The notes beneath the pieces are model-generated. The model saw nothing but the letters and a program-made list of their open reading frames with translations. It was not told where the DNA came from and ran no database searches. This document shows, in pieces, positions 17,252-24,730 of a stretch of DNA of 64,000 bases. The stretch is from NCBI RefSeq assembly GCF_023546765.1, contig NZ_CP097484.1, positions 6,506,001 to 6,570,000 of the forward strand, given 5' to 3'. This DNA comes from Methylobacterium tardum. GTDB lineage: Bacteria > Pseudomonadota > Alphaproteobacteria > Rhizobiales > Beijerinckiaceae. The position numbers were made by a program, and so were the translations under genes. The stretch's first letter is position 1; every line of letters starts with the position of its first letter.

Positions 17252-18109
17252 GTGACCTCCGCCGCCGCACCGGCCGCGCGTCCCTCGGGACGGCGCGAGC
17301 TGTGGCTGCGCGTCGCTTCGGGCCTCGTGCTCGGGGCCGGCGTGCTGGCCGCTTTGGTCTATGGCGGCTGGCCCTTCGCGGGGATCTGGCTCGCCGCCGG
17401 CATCGTCGGCTTCGCCGAGTGGATGGTGATGAGCCGTACCGAGCCCCGCGAGGTGCTGATCGCGCTGGGCGCGGCGACGCTGGGCGCCCTGCTGCTCTGC
17501 CAGCGCGGCGGCGCCCCGACGCCGGCCTGTCTCGCAGTCCTGCTGCTCGGCGCCGCGGCCTGCGCCACGGTGGCCCGGACCGGCCGGGGGCGGCTCCGTG
17601 CCTTCTTCGGCGTGCTCGGCGCGGCCGCGATCGCCGCGGTGCCGGTGGCCCTGCGCGACGATCCCGCCATCGGCCTCGTCGGGCCGGCCTGGATGTTCGC
17701 GGTGGTCTGGTCCACCGACATCGCGGCCTACTTCGCCGGCCGGAAGATCGGCGGCCCCAAGCTGATGCCCCGGGTCTCGCCAAACAAGACGTGGTCGGGA
17801 GCCCTTGGCGGCCTCGTCGGCGCGGTCGCGGCCGGGACGATGGTGCCGGTGGTTGCCGACCTCGCCGGAATGACCCTGCCCAGTGCCGCCTCCCTGCCGG
17901 TGGTGGCGGGCGTGAGCGCGCTGGCCTCCGTCCTGAGTCAGGCGGGGGACCTGATCGAATCCGGTCTCAAGCGCCATTACGGCGTGAAGGATTCGGGCAA
18001 GATCATCCCGGGCCATGGCGGTGTCATGGACCGGCTCGATGGATTCTTCGCGGTCGCCCTTCTGGCGGCCCTGTATCTCGCCCTGCGCGGGGGCGGTCTG
18101 ATCGCGTGA
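17252..18109 (+). CDS. cdsA: Phosphatidate cytidylyltransferase
   Basis: Integral membrane enzyme that makes CDP-diacylglycerol from phosphatidate and CTP for phospholipid synthesis. The 285-residue protein has about eight hydrophobic segments. The family signature lies near the C-terminus: ESGLKRHYGVKDSGKIIPGH followed by GGVMDRLD. The upstream STDIAAYFAGRKIGGPKL is also conserved. Start assigned at GTG 17252. Downstream dxr begins 19 bases after the stop. Confidence 0.94.
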   Translation: MTSAAAPAARPSGRRELWLRVASGLVLGAGVLAALVYGGWPFAGIWLAAGIVGFAEWMVMSRTEPREVLIALGAATLGALLLCQRGGAPTPACLAVLLLGAAACATVARTGRGRLRAFFGVLGAAAIAAVPVALRDDPAIGLVGPAWMFAVVWSTDIAAYFAGRKIGGPKLMPRVSPNKTWSGALGGLVGAVAAGTMVPVVADLAGMTLPSAASLPVVAGVSALASVLSQAGDLIESGLKRHYGVKDSGKIIPGHGGVMDRLDGFFAVALLAALYLALRGGGLIA

Positions 18110-18128
18110 CGATGAGGGAGTTGAACCC

Positions 18129-19307
18129 GTGACCCAGATCGTCACCGTCTTCGGCGCCACCGGCTCGATCGGCCGCTCGACCGCCGACTTGCTGGCCCAG
18201 CATGCCGACCGGTTCCGCGTCGGAGCCCTGGTCGGCGGCAAGGATCCCGTCGCGCTGGCCAAGGTCGCCCGCGAGCTGAACGCCTCGTTCGCGGCGCTCG
18301 CCGACGAATCCGCCGGCCCTGCGCTCGCCGAGGCCCTGTCGGGCTCCGGCATCCCGAGCGGAGCGGGGGAGGGGGCCGTCATGGAGGCCGTCGCCCGGGA
18401 CGCCGACATCGTCGTTGCGGCGGTGAGCGGGGCGGCAGGGCTGAAATCGACCCATGCGGCGCTCCGCCTCGGCCGCAAGGTCGCGCTGGCCAACAAGGAG
18501 AGCTTGGTCTGCGCCGGCGACGCCTTCATGCGCGACGCTGCGCGCTATGGCGCCACGATCCTGCCGATGGATTCCGAGCACGACGCCCTGAGCCAGGCGC
18601 TCGCCGGCCGGCCGCTCGCCGACGTCCGCACCATGATGATCACGGCGTCCGGTGGTCCGTTCCGCACCTGGAGCCGCGAGCGGATCGCCGCCGCCTCCGC
18701 GGCCGAGGCCGCCGCCCATCCGACGTGGTCGATGGGCATGAAGATCAACATCGATTCGGCCAGCCTGATGAACAAGGGCCTCGAGCTGATCGAGGCGCAC
18801 CACCTGTTCGGCATCGAGCCCGAGCGCCTGGACGTCGTGGTGCACCCGCAATCGGTGATCCACGGCATGGTCTACTGGCTCGACGGCGCCGTGACCGCCG
18901 AGCTGGCGCTCCCCGACATGCGCGTGCCGATCTCGCACTGTCTCGGACTCGGCGACCGCCTGACCATCGAGCGCGGCCGGCCCCTCGACCTCGTGAAGCT
19001 CGGATCGCTCACCTTCGAGGCGGCGGACGAGGCGCGCTTCCCGTGCCTGCGGATCGCCCGTGCGGCGCTGGCGGCGGGCGGTGCTGCGCCGACCGTGATG
19101 AACGCGGCCAACGAGATCGCGGTGGCGGCCTTCATCGCCGGCCGGATCGGCTTCTACGGGATCAGCGATCTCGTCGAGCGCGCCTGCACGCACTTCGCCG
19201 GGCAGTACCGCTCGGCGCCGGCCGACGTCGACGAGGCGCTCGCCATCGACGCCCATGTCCGCGTCTGGAGCGCCGAGGCGCTGCCGGAGCTGCGCGCGGC
19301 GGGCTGA
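18129..19307 (+). CDS. dxr: 1-deoxy-D-xylulose 5-phosphate reductoisomerase
   Basis: First committed step of the MEP isoprenoid pathway: DXP to 2-C-methyl-D-erythritol 4-phosphate with NADPH. The 392-residue protein starts at GTG 18129 with VFGATGSIGRSTADLL (NADPH-binding fold). It continues with LANKESLVCAGD, PMDSEHDALSQAL and ASGGPFRTWS, the metal and substrate-binding motifs. Later come PTWSMGMKINIDSASLMNKG and EAHHLFGI. AGGGAG precedes the start. In related genomes rseP normally follows; here a divergent efflux cassette intervenes, starting with a convergent tetR 54 bases on. Confidence 0.96.
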   Translation: MTQIVTVFGATGSIGRSTADLLAQHADRFRVGALVGGKDPVALAKVARELNASFAALADESAGPALAEALSGSGIPSGAGEGAVMEAVARDADIVVAAVSGAAGLKSTHAALRLGRKVALANKESLVCAGDAFMRDAARYGATILPMDSEHDALSQALAGRPLADVRTMMITASGGPFRTWSRERIAAASAAEAAAHPTWSMGMKINIDSASLMNKGLELIEAHHLFGIEPERLDVVVHPQSVIHGMVYWLDGAVTAELALPDMRVPISHCLGLGDRLTIERGRPLDLVKLGSLTFEAADEARFPCLRIARAALAAGGAAPTVMNAANEIAVAAFIAGRIGFYGISDLVERACTHFAGQYRSAPADVDEALAIDAHVRVWSAEALPELRAAG

Positions 19308-19361
19308 ACCCCGTTTTCGCGGGCGCAGCGAAGCCAAGACGGTCGCCGCCGGAGCCGCGCT

Positions 19362-20000
19362 TCAGCGCTCCGGCCCGTACCCGGCCAGGAACATCCGCAC
19401 CGCCTCGTCGACCTGATGGCGCATCTGGGCCGCGTCGGCGATGCCGCCGGCCCCGAACAGCAGCCGGGTCAGCAGGCCCGCCTGGCACAGGTGCAGGAAG
19501 TGACGGGCCGCGAGTTCGGTATCGGCGATCCGCAGCCGGCCGGCCGCGACCTGCGCATCAAGATAGCCCGACAGGCGCTCGACGCCGCAGGCCGGCCCGG
19601 CCTCGTAGAAGGCCAACCCGAAACGCGGGAACTTCTCGCAGGCGCCGATCACCATCCGGACCACCGAGACGTGCTCCGGCCGGCACATCTCGGTCAGGAA
19701 GCTGGTGCCGAGCCGCGCCAGCACACCCGGCACGTCCGGATCTCCGGCATCGAGGGTGAAGAGCGCCTCGGCGAGGCTGGTCTTCTCCTGGATGATCAGC
19801 GCCTCGAACAGGTCTTCCTTGTTCTCGAAGTAGACGTAGAGCGTGCCCTTGGAGACACCGGCCGCCCGGGCGATCTCACCCATGCTGGCGCCGTCGAAAC
19901 CCGCCGACAGGAACACCGTCCGCGCACCGTCGAGGATCTGCCGCCGCTTGTCGCCTTCGTGCTGGGCCTGACCCCGCTCCAGCACCGCACCCTGTGCCAT
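19362..20000 (-). CDS. TetR-family transcriptional repressor
   Basis: Predicted local repressor of the divergent efflux genes. The 212-residue protein has the TetR helix-turn-helix near its N-terminus: RRQILDGARTVFLSAGFDGA, then SMGEIARAAGVSKGTLYVYF and ENKEDLFEALI. A divergent C-terminal ligand domain resembling the AcrR-type C-domain follows. ATG 20000 (MAQGAVLERG) has GGAGC 7 bases upstream and is preferred over ATG 20030. Its start faces hlyD across 139 bases that contain two near-identical 19-bp palindromes, the obvious operators. Confidence 0.92.
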   Translation of the reverse strand: MAQGAVLERGQAQHEGDKRRQILDGARTVFLSAGFDGASMGEIARAAGVSKGTLYVYFENKEDLFEALIIQEKTSLAEALFTLDAGDPDVPGVLARLGTSFLTEMCRPEHVSVVRMVIGACEKFPRFGLAFYEAGPACGVERLSGYLDAQVAAGRLRIADTELAARHFLHLCQAGLLTRLLFGAGGIADAAQMRHQVDEAVRMFLAGYGPER

Positions 20001-20033
20001 CGTTCCGCTCCGCGTCCGAGACGCCGCCACGCT

Positions 20034-20052
20034 TGACCGAACCGTTCGGTCA
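20034..20052. promoter_or_regulatory. TetR operator 1
   Basis: TGACCGAACCGTTCGGTCA: two 9-base arms, perfectly inverted about one central base. It lies 33 bases upstream of the tetR ATG. It matches operator 2 except at the centre, supporting autoregulation of tetR. Confidence 0.85.
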
Positions 20053-20101
20053 ACGTAATCTGCGGTGTCTTCCGAGGCGCGTCAAGACGCGTCCTCCCCA
20101 T

Positions 20102-20120
20102 TGACCGAACGGTTCGGTCA
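20102..20120. promoter_or_regulatory. TetR operator 2
   Basis: TGACCGAACGGTTCGGTCA, the same palindrome with the central base changed. It lies 19 bases before the hlyD ATG and 68 bases centre-to-centre from operator 1. Its position over the likely hlyD promoter or ribosome-proximal leader suits repression of the efflux genes. Confidence 0.85.
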
Positions 20121-20139
20121 GTCACCTTGAGGCGCTGAG

Positions 20140-21390
20140 ATGTCCCTTCGCGAGGACGCGGATCGGCCCACATCCGGTATCGAGAACCCTGCCGAGACCG
20201 GCGCGGACGAGCGCGCGGAGCATGCGGCGCCCCGTGCGCCGGTCTCCGCGACGGCTGCGCCGGCAAGCGCGGTGGCGCCTTCGGAAGCGCCGCGGCGCAA
20301 ACGGCCCCTCAGGAGGCTCGTCCTGCTCGGAGTGCTGGCCGCCGCACTCACGGGCGGTGCCTATGAGGGCTGGCAATGGTGGACCGTCGGACGGTTCTTC
20401 GTCGCCACTGACGACGCCTACGTCCAGGCCGATATCTCGGTGCTGGCCGCGAAGGTGCCGGGCTATCTCGAGGCCGTCCCGGTGGTGAACGGACTGTCGG
20501 TGAAGAAGGGCGCCGTCATCGCCAAGCTCGACGACGGCGATTACCGCCTCGCGCTCCAGGCCGCGCAGGACAAGCTCGCGACCCAGGAGAGCACGATCGC
20601 GCGGATCGGCCGGCAGGCCGAGGCGGCGCAGGCGCAGGTCGCCCAGGCTGCCGCGCAGCTCGACGCGACCCGCGCCGACGCCGTCCGCGCCCAGGCGGAC
20701 TTCACCCGGGCGACGCAGATGCAGGCGGACTACGTCGCCAAGTCCCGCATCGACCAGACCCGCGCCGACCGCGACCGGACCGAGGCTTCGGTCAAGGCCA
20801 TGGAGGCCGGCCTCGTCGCGGCCCGGGCCAATGTCGACGTTCTGCAGGCGCAGAAGCGCGAGGCGGAGAGCCTCGCGGCGGAGCTGCGCACCGCCGTCGA
20901 CCGGGCCCGGCGCGATCTCGATTTCACGGTGATCCGCGCGCCGTTCGACGGCGTGGTCGGCAACAAGGCCGTCGAGGCGGGCGCCTACGTGTCGCCCGGC
21001 ACCCGGATCGCCGCCCTCGTGCCGCTCCAGAGCGTGCGGATCGACGCGAACTTCAAGGAGACGCAGGTTCAGCGCATGCGTCCCGGCCAGCCGGTCACGG
21101 TCACGGTCGACGCCTATCCGGACCGCGAGATCCACGCCGTGGTCGAGTCGTTCTCGCCCGCCTCCGGCTCGGTGTTCAGCCTGCTGCCGCCCGACAACGC
21201 GACGGGGAACTTCACCAAGATCGTCCAACGTCTGCCCGTGCGGGTGCGCGTGCCCGAGGACGTCGCCCGCGAGGGTCTGCTGCGGCCGGGCCTGTCGGCG
21301 GTGGTGCGGGTCGATACCCGCGTTGGTGCGGACCGATCCGTGCTGGACCGGGCCGCCGGCGACCGGCCGGTCAGCACCGCTAGCCGCTGA
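20140..21390 (+). CDS. HlyD/EmrA-family efflux adaptor
   Basis: Periplasmic membrane-fusion protein linking an inner-membrane MFS pump to an outer-membrane channel. The 416-residue protein has a cytoplasmic N-terminus rich in Ala and Arg, one transmembrane helix (LVLLGVLAAALTGGAYEGW, ~residues 55-75) and the first half of a lipoyl domain (VLAAKVPGYLEAVPVVNG). A long coiled-coil hairpin with many Gln/Ala/Arg residues follows (~140-245), then the second lipoyl half FTVIRAPFDGVVGNKAVEAG and a beta-barrel. The partner pump emrB begins 8 bases downstream. Regulated by the divergent TetR. Confidence 0.93.
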   Translation: MSLREDADRPTSGIENPAETGADERAEHAAPRAPVSATAAPASAVAPSEAPRRKRPLRRLVLLGVLAAALTGGAYEGWQWWTVGRFFVATDDAYVQADISVLAAKVPGYLEAVPVVNGLSVKKGAVIAKLDDGDYRLALQAAQDKLATQESTIARIGRQAEAAQAQVAQAAAQLDATRADAVRAQADFTRATQMQADYVAKSRIDQTRADRDRTEASVKAMEAGLVAARANVDVLQAQKREAESLAAELRTAVDRARRDLDFTVIRAPFDGVVGNKAVEAGAYVSPGTRIAALVPLQSVRIDANFKETQVQRMRPGQPVTVTVDAYPDREIHAVVESFSPASGSVFSLLPPDNATGNFTKIVQRLPVRVRVPEDVAREGLLRPGLSAVVRVDTRVGADRSVLDRAAGDRPVSTASR

Positions 21391-21398
21391 GGCAGGCC

Positions 21399-23171
21399 GT
21401 GGCCACCGCCGCCGCCATCCCCGCGGGCGCGCCGGCGCGCGCCGCCGAGCCGCCGCTGGACCGCCGCCGCATGGTGGCGTTCCTCTGCATGGTCTTCGGG
21501 ATGTTCATGGCGATCCTGGACATCCAGATCGTCTCGGCCTCCCTGAACGAGATCCAAGCCGGCCTCTCCGCCTCGGGCGACGAGATCCCCTGGGTTCAGA
21601 CCAGCTACCTCGTCGCCGAGGTGATCTCGATTCCGCTCTCCGGCACCCTGTCGCGGGTGCTCTCCACGCGCTGGATGTTCGCGATCTCGGCCGGCGGCTT
21701 CACCGCCATGAGCCTGATGTGCGCCACCTCCTCGTCGATCGGCGAGATGATCGTCTGGCGGGCCGCCCAGGGCTTCATCGGCGGTGGCATGATCCCCACC
21801 GTCTTCGCCGCGGCCTTCACGATCTTCCCGCCCTCAAAGCGGACCATCGTCTCGCCGATGATCGGCCTCGTGGCGACGCTGGCGCCGACGATCGGCCCGA
21901 CCGTGGGCGGCTATCTCACCGACCTGATGTCCTGGCACTGGCTGTTCCTGATCAACGTCGTGCCGGGCATCTTCGTGACGGTCTCGACCTGGATCCTGGT
22001 CGATTTCGGCGAGCCCAATTACGGCCTGATCAAATCGTTCGATTGGGCCGGGCTGGCCTTCATGGCCGGGTTCCTCGGTTGCCTCGAATACGTTCTGGAG
22101 GAGGGCCCGAACCACGACTGGTTGCAGGACGAGGCTGTCTTCACCTGCGCGGTGATCTGCGGGACCTCGGCGCTGCTGTTCTTCTGGCGGGTGTTCACCG
22201 CCAAGCAACCGATCGTCGACCTGCGCGCCTTCTCGGACCGGAATTTTGCCAGCGGCTGCGTCGCCAGCTTCGTGCTGGGCATTGGCCTCTACGGGCTGAC
22301 CTACATCTACCCGGTCTATCTCGCCCGGGTGCGCGGCTACTCGGCGCTGATGATCGGCGAGACCATGTTCGTTTCCGGCCTGTGCATGTTCGCGACGGCG
22401 CCGATCGCGGGCCGCCTGTCCGGCAAGGTCGATCCGCGCCTCATGATGGGGCTCGGCTTCGTCGGCTTCGCCTGCGGGACCTGGATCGTCACCGGTCTCA
22501 CCAAGGACTGGGACTTCTACGAGCTGCTGCTGCCGCAGATCCTGCGCGGCTGCTCGCTGATGCTGTGCATGATCCCGATCAACAACATCGCGCTGGGCAC
22601 GCTGCCGCCGGCGCGCATGAAGAACGCGTCGGGCCTGTTCAACCTGACGCGCAACCTCGGCGGCGCGGTCGGCCTCGCGCTGATCAACACGATCCTCAAC
22701 GATCGCTGGGACCTCCATCTCACCCGGCTTCACGAGCGCTTCACCTGGGCGAACACGGCCGCGCTGGAGCGCCTCGACACGCTGCAGCGCGGCTTCGATT
22801 CCTACGGCAGCGCCGCGCCCGGCATGGCGCTGCAGGCGATGACCAACACGGTGCGGATCCAGGGTCTGGTGATGGCCTTCGAGGACGTGTTCCTCGCGCT
22901 CACGGCGTTGTTCCTGGCGATCGCCTGCGCCGTGCCGCTGATCCGCCGCCCGAACGCCGTGGCGGGCGGGGTGGCGGCCACTGACGCTCCCGTCCGGCAG
23001 GCGCGATCGGAGCGTGCGGAATCGGACGGCGCGTGCGACCTTCGGCAGCCTGCGCGCAGGATTGCGTTGGCAGGGGGCAGCCCCGATCTGCTAGAACGGT
23101 TCGATGCCTGGCCCGAGAAGCCGGCGCGAAGACGGCCAGGGAACGGCTTATGGACTTCCTCAACGCGATGA
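21399..23171 (+). CDS. DHA2-family MFS multidrug exporter (EmrB-like)
   Basis: Proton-driven drug exporter with a predicted 14 transmembrane helices. Motif-bearing segments include MVFGMFMAILDIQIVSASL in helix 1, IPWVQTSYLVAEVISIPLSG and WRAAQGFIGGGMIPTVFAA, all typical of the EmrB/QacA group. The reading frame gives 590 residues from GTG 21399. The last conserved helix (ALTALFLAIACAVPLI) ends near residue 525. The remaining ~65 residues are hydrophilic, unlike family members, and run through the leader of rseP, overlapping its first 22 bases. This tail may be a by-product of cassette insertion. Confidence 0.9.
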   Translation: MATAAAIPAGAPARAAEPPLDRRRMVAFLCMVFGMFMAILDIQIVSASLNEIQAGLSASGDEIPWVQTSYLVAEVISIPLSGTLSRVLSTRWMFAISAGGFTAMSLMCATSSSIGEMIVWRAAQGFIGGGMIPTVFAAAFTIFPPSKRTIVSPMIGLVATLAPTIGPTVGGYLTDLMSWHWLFLINVVPGIFVTVSTWILVDFGEPNYGLIKSFDWAGLAFMAGFLGCLEYVLEEGPNHDWLQDEAVFTCAVICGTSALLFFWRVFTAKQPIVDLRAFSDRNFASGCVASFVLGIGLYGLTYIYPVYLARVRGYSALMIGETMFVSGLCMFATAPIAGRLSGKVDPRLMMGLGFVGFACGTWIVTGLTKDWDFYELLLPQILRGCSLMLCMIPINNIALGTLPPARMKNASGLFNLTRNLGGAVGLALINTILNDRWDLHLTRLHERFTWANTAALERLDTLQRGFDSYGSAAPGMALQAMTNTVRIQGLVMAFEDVFLALTALFLAIACAVPLIRRPNAVAGGVAATDAPVRQARSERAESDGACDLRQPARRIALAGGSPDLLERFDAWPEKPARRRPGNGLWTSSTR

Positions 23172-24304
23172 CCGGCACCGCCGGCGGCTTCTTCGGCGCC
23201 GTGATCCCGTTCCTGTTCGTGCTCACCGTCGTGGTGTTCGTGCACGAGATGGGCCACTTCCTGGTCGGGCGCTGGTGCGGAGTCGGCGTGCACGCCTTCT
23301 CGCTCGGCTTCGGCCCGGAGCTGTTCGGCTTCAACGACCGCCGCGGCACCCGCTGGAAGCTCTGCGCGATCCCGCTGGGCGGCTACGTCAAGTTCCACGG
23401 CGACGTGAACGGGGCGAGCATGCCCGATCCGGAGGCGGTCGCCCGGATGAGCCCGCAGGAGCGGGCGATCAGCTTCCCGACCCAGCCGGTATCCAAGCGC
23501 GCCGCGATCGTCGCCGCCGGGCCGGTGGCGAACTTCATCCTGGCGATCCTGCTCTTCGCCGGGGCGATCTGGCTCGGCGGCCGCTACGAGCTGCCCGCCC
23601 GGGTCTCGTCGGTGGAGCCGGGTAGCGTCGCCGCCCAGGCCGGCTTCCAGCCGGGCGACGTGATCACCGCCATCGACGGCGAGAAGATCGGCGACTTCAA
23701 CGCCATGTACCGGACGGTGACCGGCAGCGCCGGGACGCCGCTGACCTTCACGGTCGAGCGCAACGATCAGTCGATCACCATCCAGGCGACGCCGGCCACC
23801 TTCGAGGACAAGACGCCGTTCGGCCGTCACCGGATCGGCCGCCTCGGCATACGCTCGCCCGCCGGCTCGGAAGCCCGGCTGGTCCGCTACGGGGCGCTCG
23901 ATTCACTCGATCTCGGGGTGCGCGAGACCTACTTCGTCGCCGAGCGCACCTTCTCGTATCTCAGCAAGCTCGCCACCGGCCGCGAATCCGCCGACCAGCT
24001 CTCCGGCCCAATCGGCATCGCCCGCGTTTCCGGCGAGGTCGCCAAGACCGGCGGTGTCGGCGGCCTCGTCGGGCTGATCGCGCTGCTCTCCGTCTCGATC
24101 GGCCTCCTGAACCTCTTCCCGGTGCCGCTGCTCGATGGCGGCCACCTGCTGTTCTACGCCTTCGAGGTGGTGCGCGGCCGTCCGCTGAGCGAGCGCGCCC
24201 AGGAGATCGGCTTCCGCATCGGCCTCGCCCTGGTCCTGATGCTGATGCTGTTCGCGGCTTGGAACGACATCCTCAACCTCGGCGCGTCCTGGCGGAACAC
24301 CTGA
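23150..24304 (+). CDS. rseP: RIP zinc metalloprotease RseP (site-2 protease)
   Basis: Intramembrane protease that cleaves anti-sigma factors and signal-peptide remnants. The 384-residue protein starts MDFLNAMTGTAGG. It has VVFVHEMGHFLVGRWCGVGV (HExxH zinc motif in helix 1), a PDZ domain (SVEPGSVAAQAGFQPGDVIT, ~residues 150-235) and LNLFPVPLLDGGHLLFYAFE with the third zinc ligand in LDG. ATG 23150 has AGGGAA 6 bases upstream. It normally sits directly after dxr; here emrB reads into its start, so it may be transcribed from the efflux operon as well as from upstream. Confidence 0.95.
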   Translation: MDFLNAMTGTAGGFFGAVIPFLFVLTVVVFVHEMGHFLVGRWCGVGVHAFSLGFGPELFGFNDRRGTRWKLCAIPLGGYVKFHGDVNGASMPDPEAVARMSPQERAISFPTQPVSKRAAIVAAGPVANFILAILLFAGAIWLGGRYELPARVSSVEPGSVAAQAGFQPGDVITAIDGEKIGDFNAMYRTVTGSAGTPLTFTVERNDQSITIQATPATFEDKTPFGRHRIGRLGIRSPAGSEARLVRYGALDSLDLGVRETYFVAERTFSYLSKLATGRESADQLSGPIGIARVSGEVAKTGGVGGLVGLIALLSVSIGLLNLFPVPLLDGGHLLFYAFEVVRGRPLSERAQEIGFRIGLALVLMLMLFAAWNDILNLGASWRNT

Positions 24305-24730
24305 CGCGCCGCCGCCTCGGGCGGCCGCTTGGGTATCCTGTCCGTGGTCCACGGGAAAGGATGCCCCATTCCCGCCGCGATCTCGCCAGGAGACCGCCCT
24401 GAACAGGCCCTCGCGCGGGTCGAAATCTCGGTTAACGCTGCGTTCGCAGGGGCGACGACGGGTCTGAAAAGGCTCGTCGTCGCAAGCGTTTACGGGTCGT
24501 TCACCACGATTTGCGGTTTGCCCACAGGCTGACCGCACCGTTAAGTGGCGCGAAGGCCACGACCCCCAAAATCCCCTGACGATGGCCTCCCGCGCGTTTG
24601 CTTGGCAGGGGAATCCCGCTAAGAGCTACGCTTGGACCGAAGCCACGCTTGGACCAGGTGACGGGACGACCGGTCAACGGTCGCCTGAGACGGGCTAACC
24701 CCCGCGACCAGAACAGAAACGGGCGATTGC
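24305..24730. other. Intergenic region rseP / bamA
   Basis: 426 bases without a convincing gene. GCGACGACG (24452-24460) pairs with CGTCGTCGC (24475-24483) around 14 bases. A shorter palindrome CCGTGG-T-CCACGG lies near 24342-24354. A promoter for bamA probably lies here, but I cannot assign -35/-10 elements with confidence. Confidence 0.4.

Noticed and set aside
20122..21228. 368-residue minus-strand reading frame opposite hlyD
   Set aside because: It is a shadow of the adaptor's coiled-coil region and would overlap the tetR operator.
24305..24730. Riboswitch or small RNA before bamA
   Set aside because: Two hairpins are present, but nothing matches a riboswitch I know, and there is no terminator-antiterminator pair.
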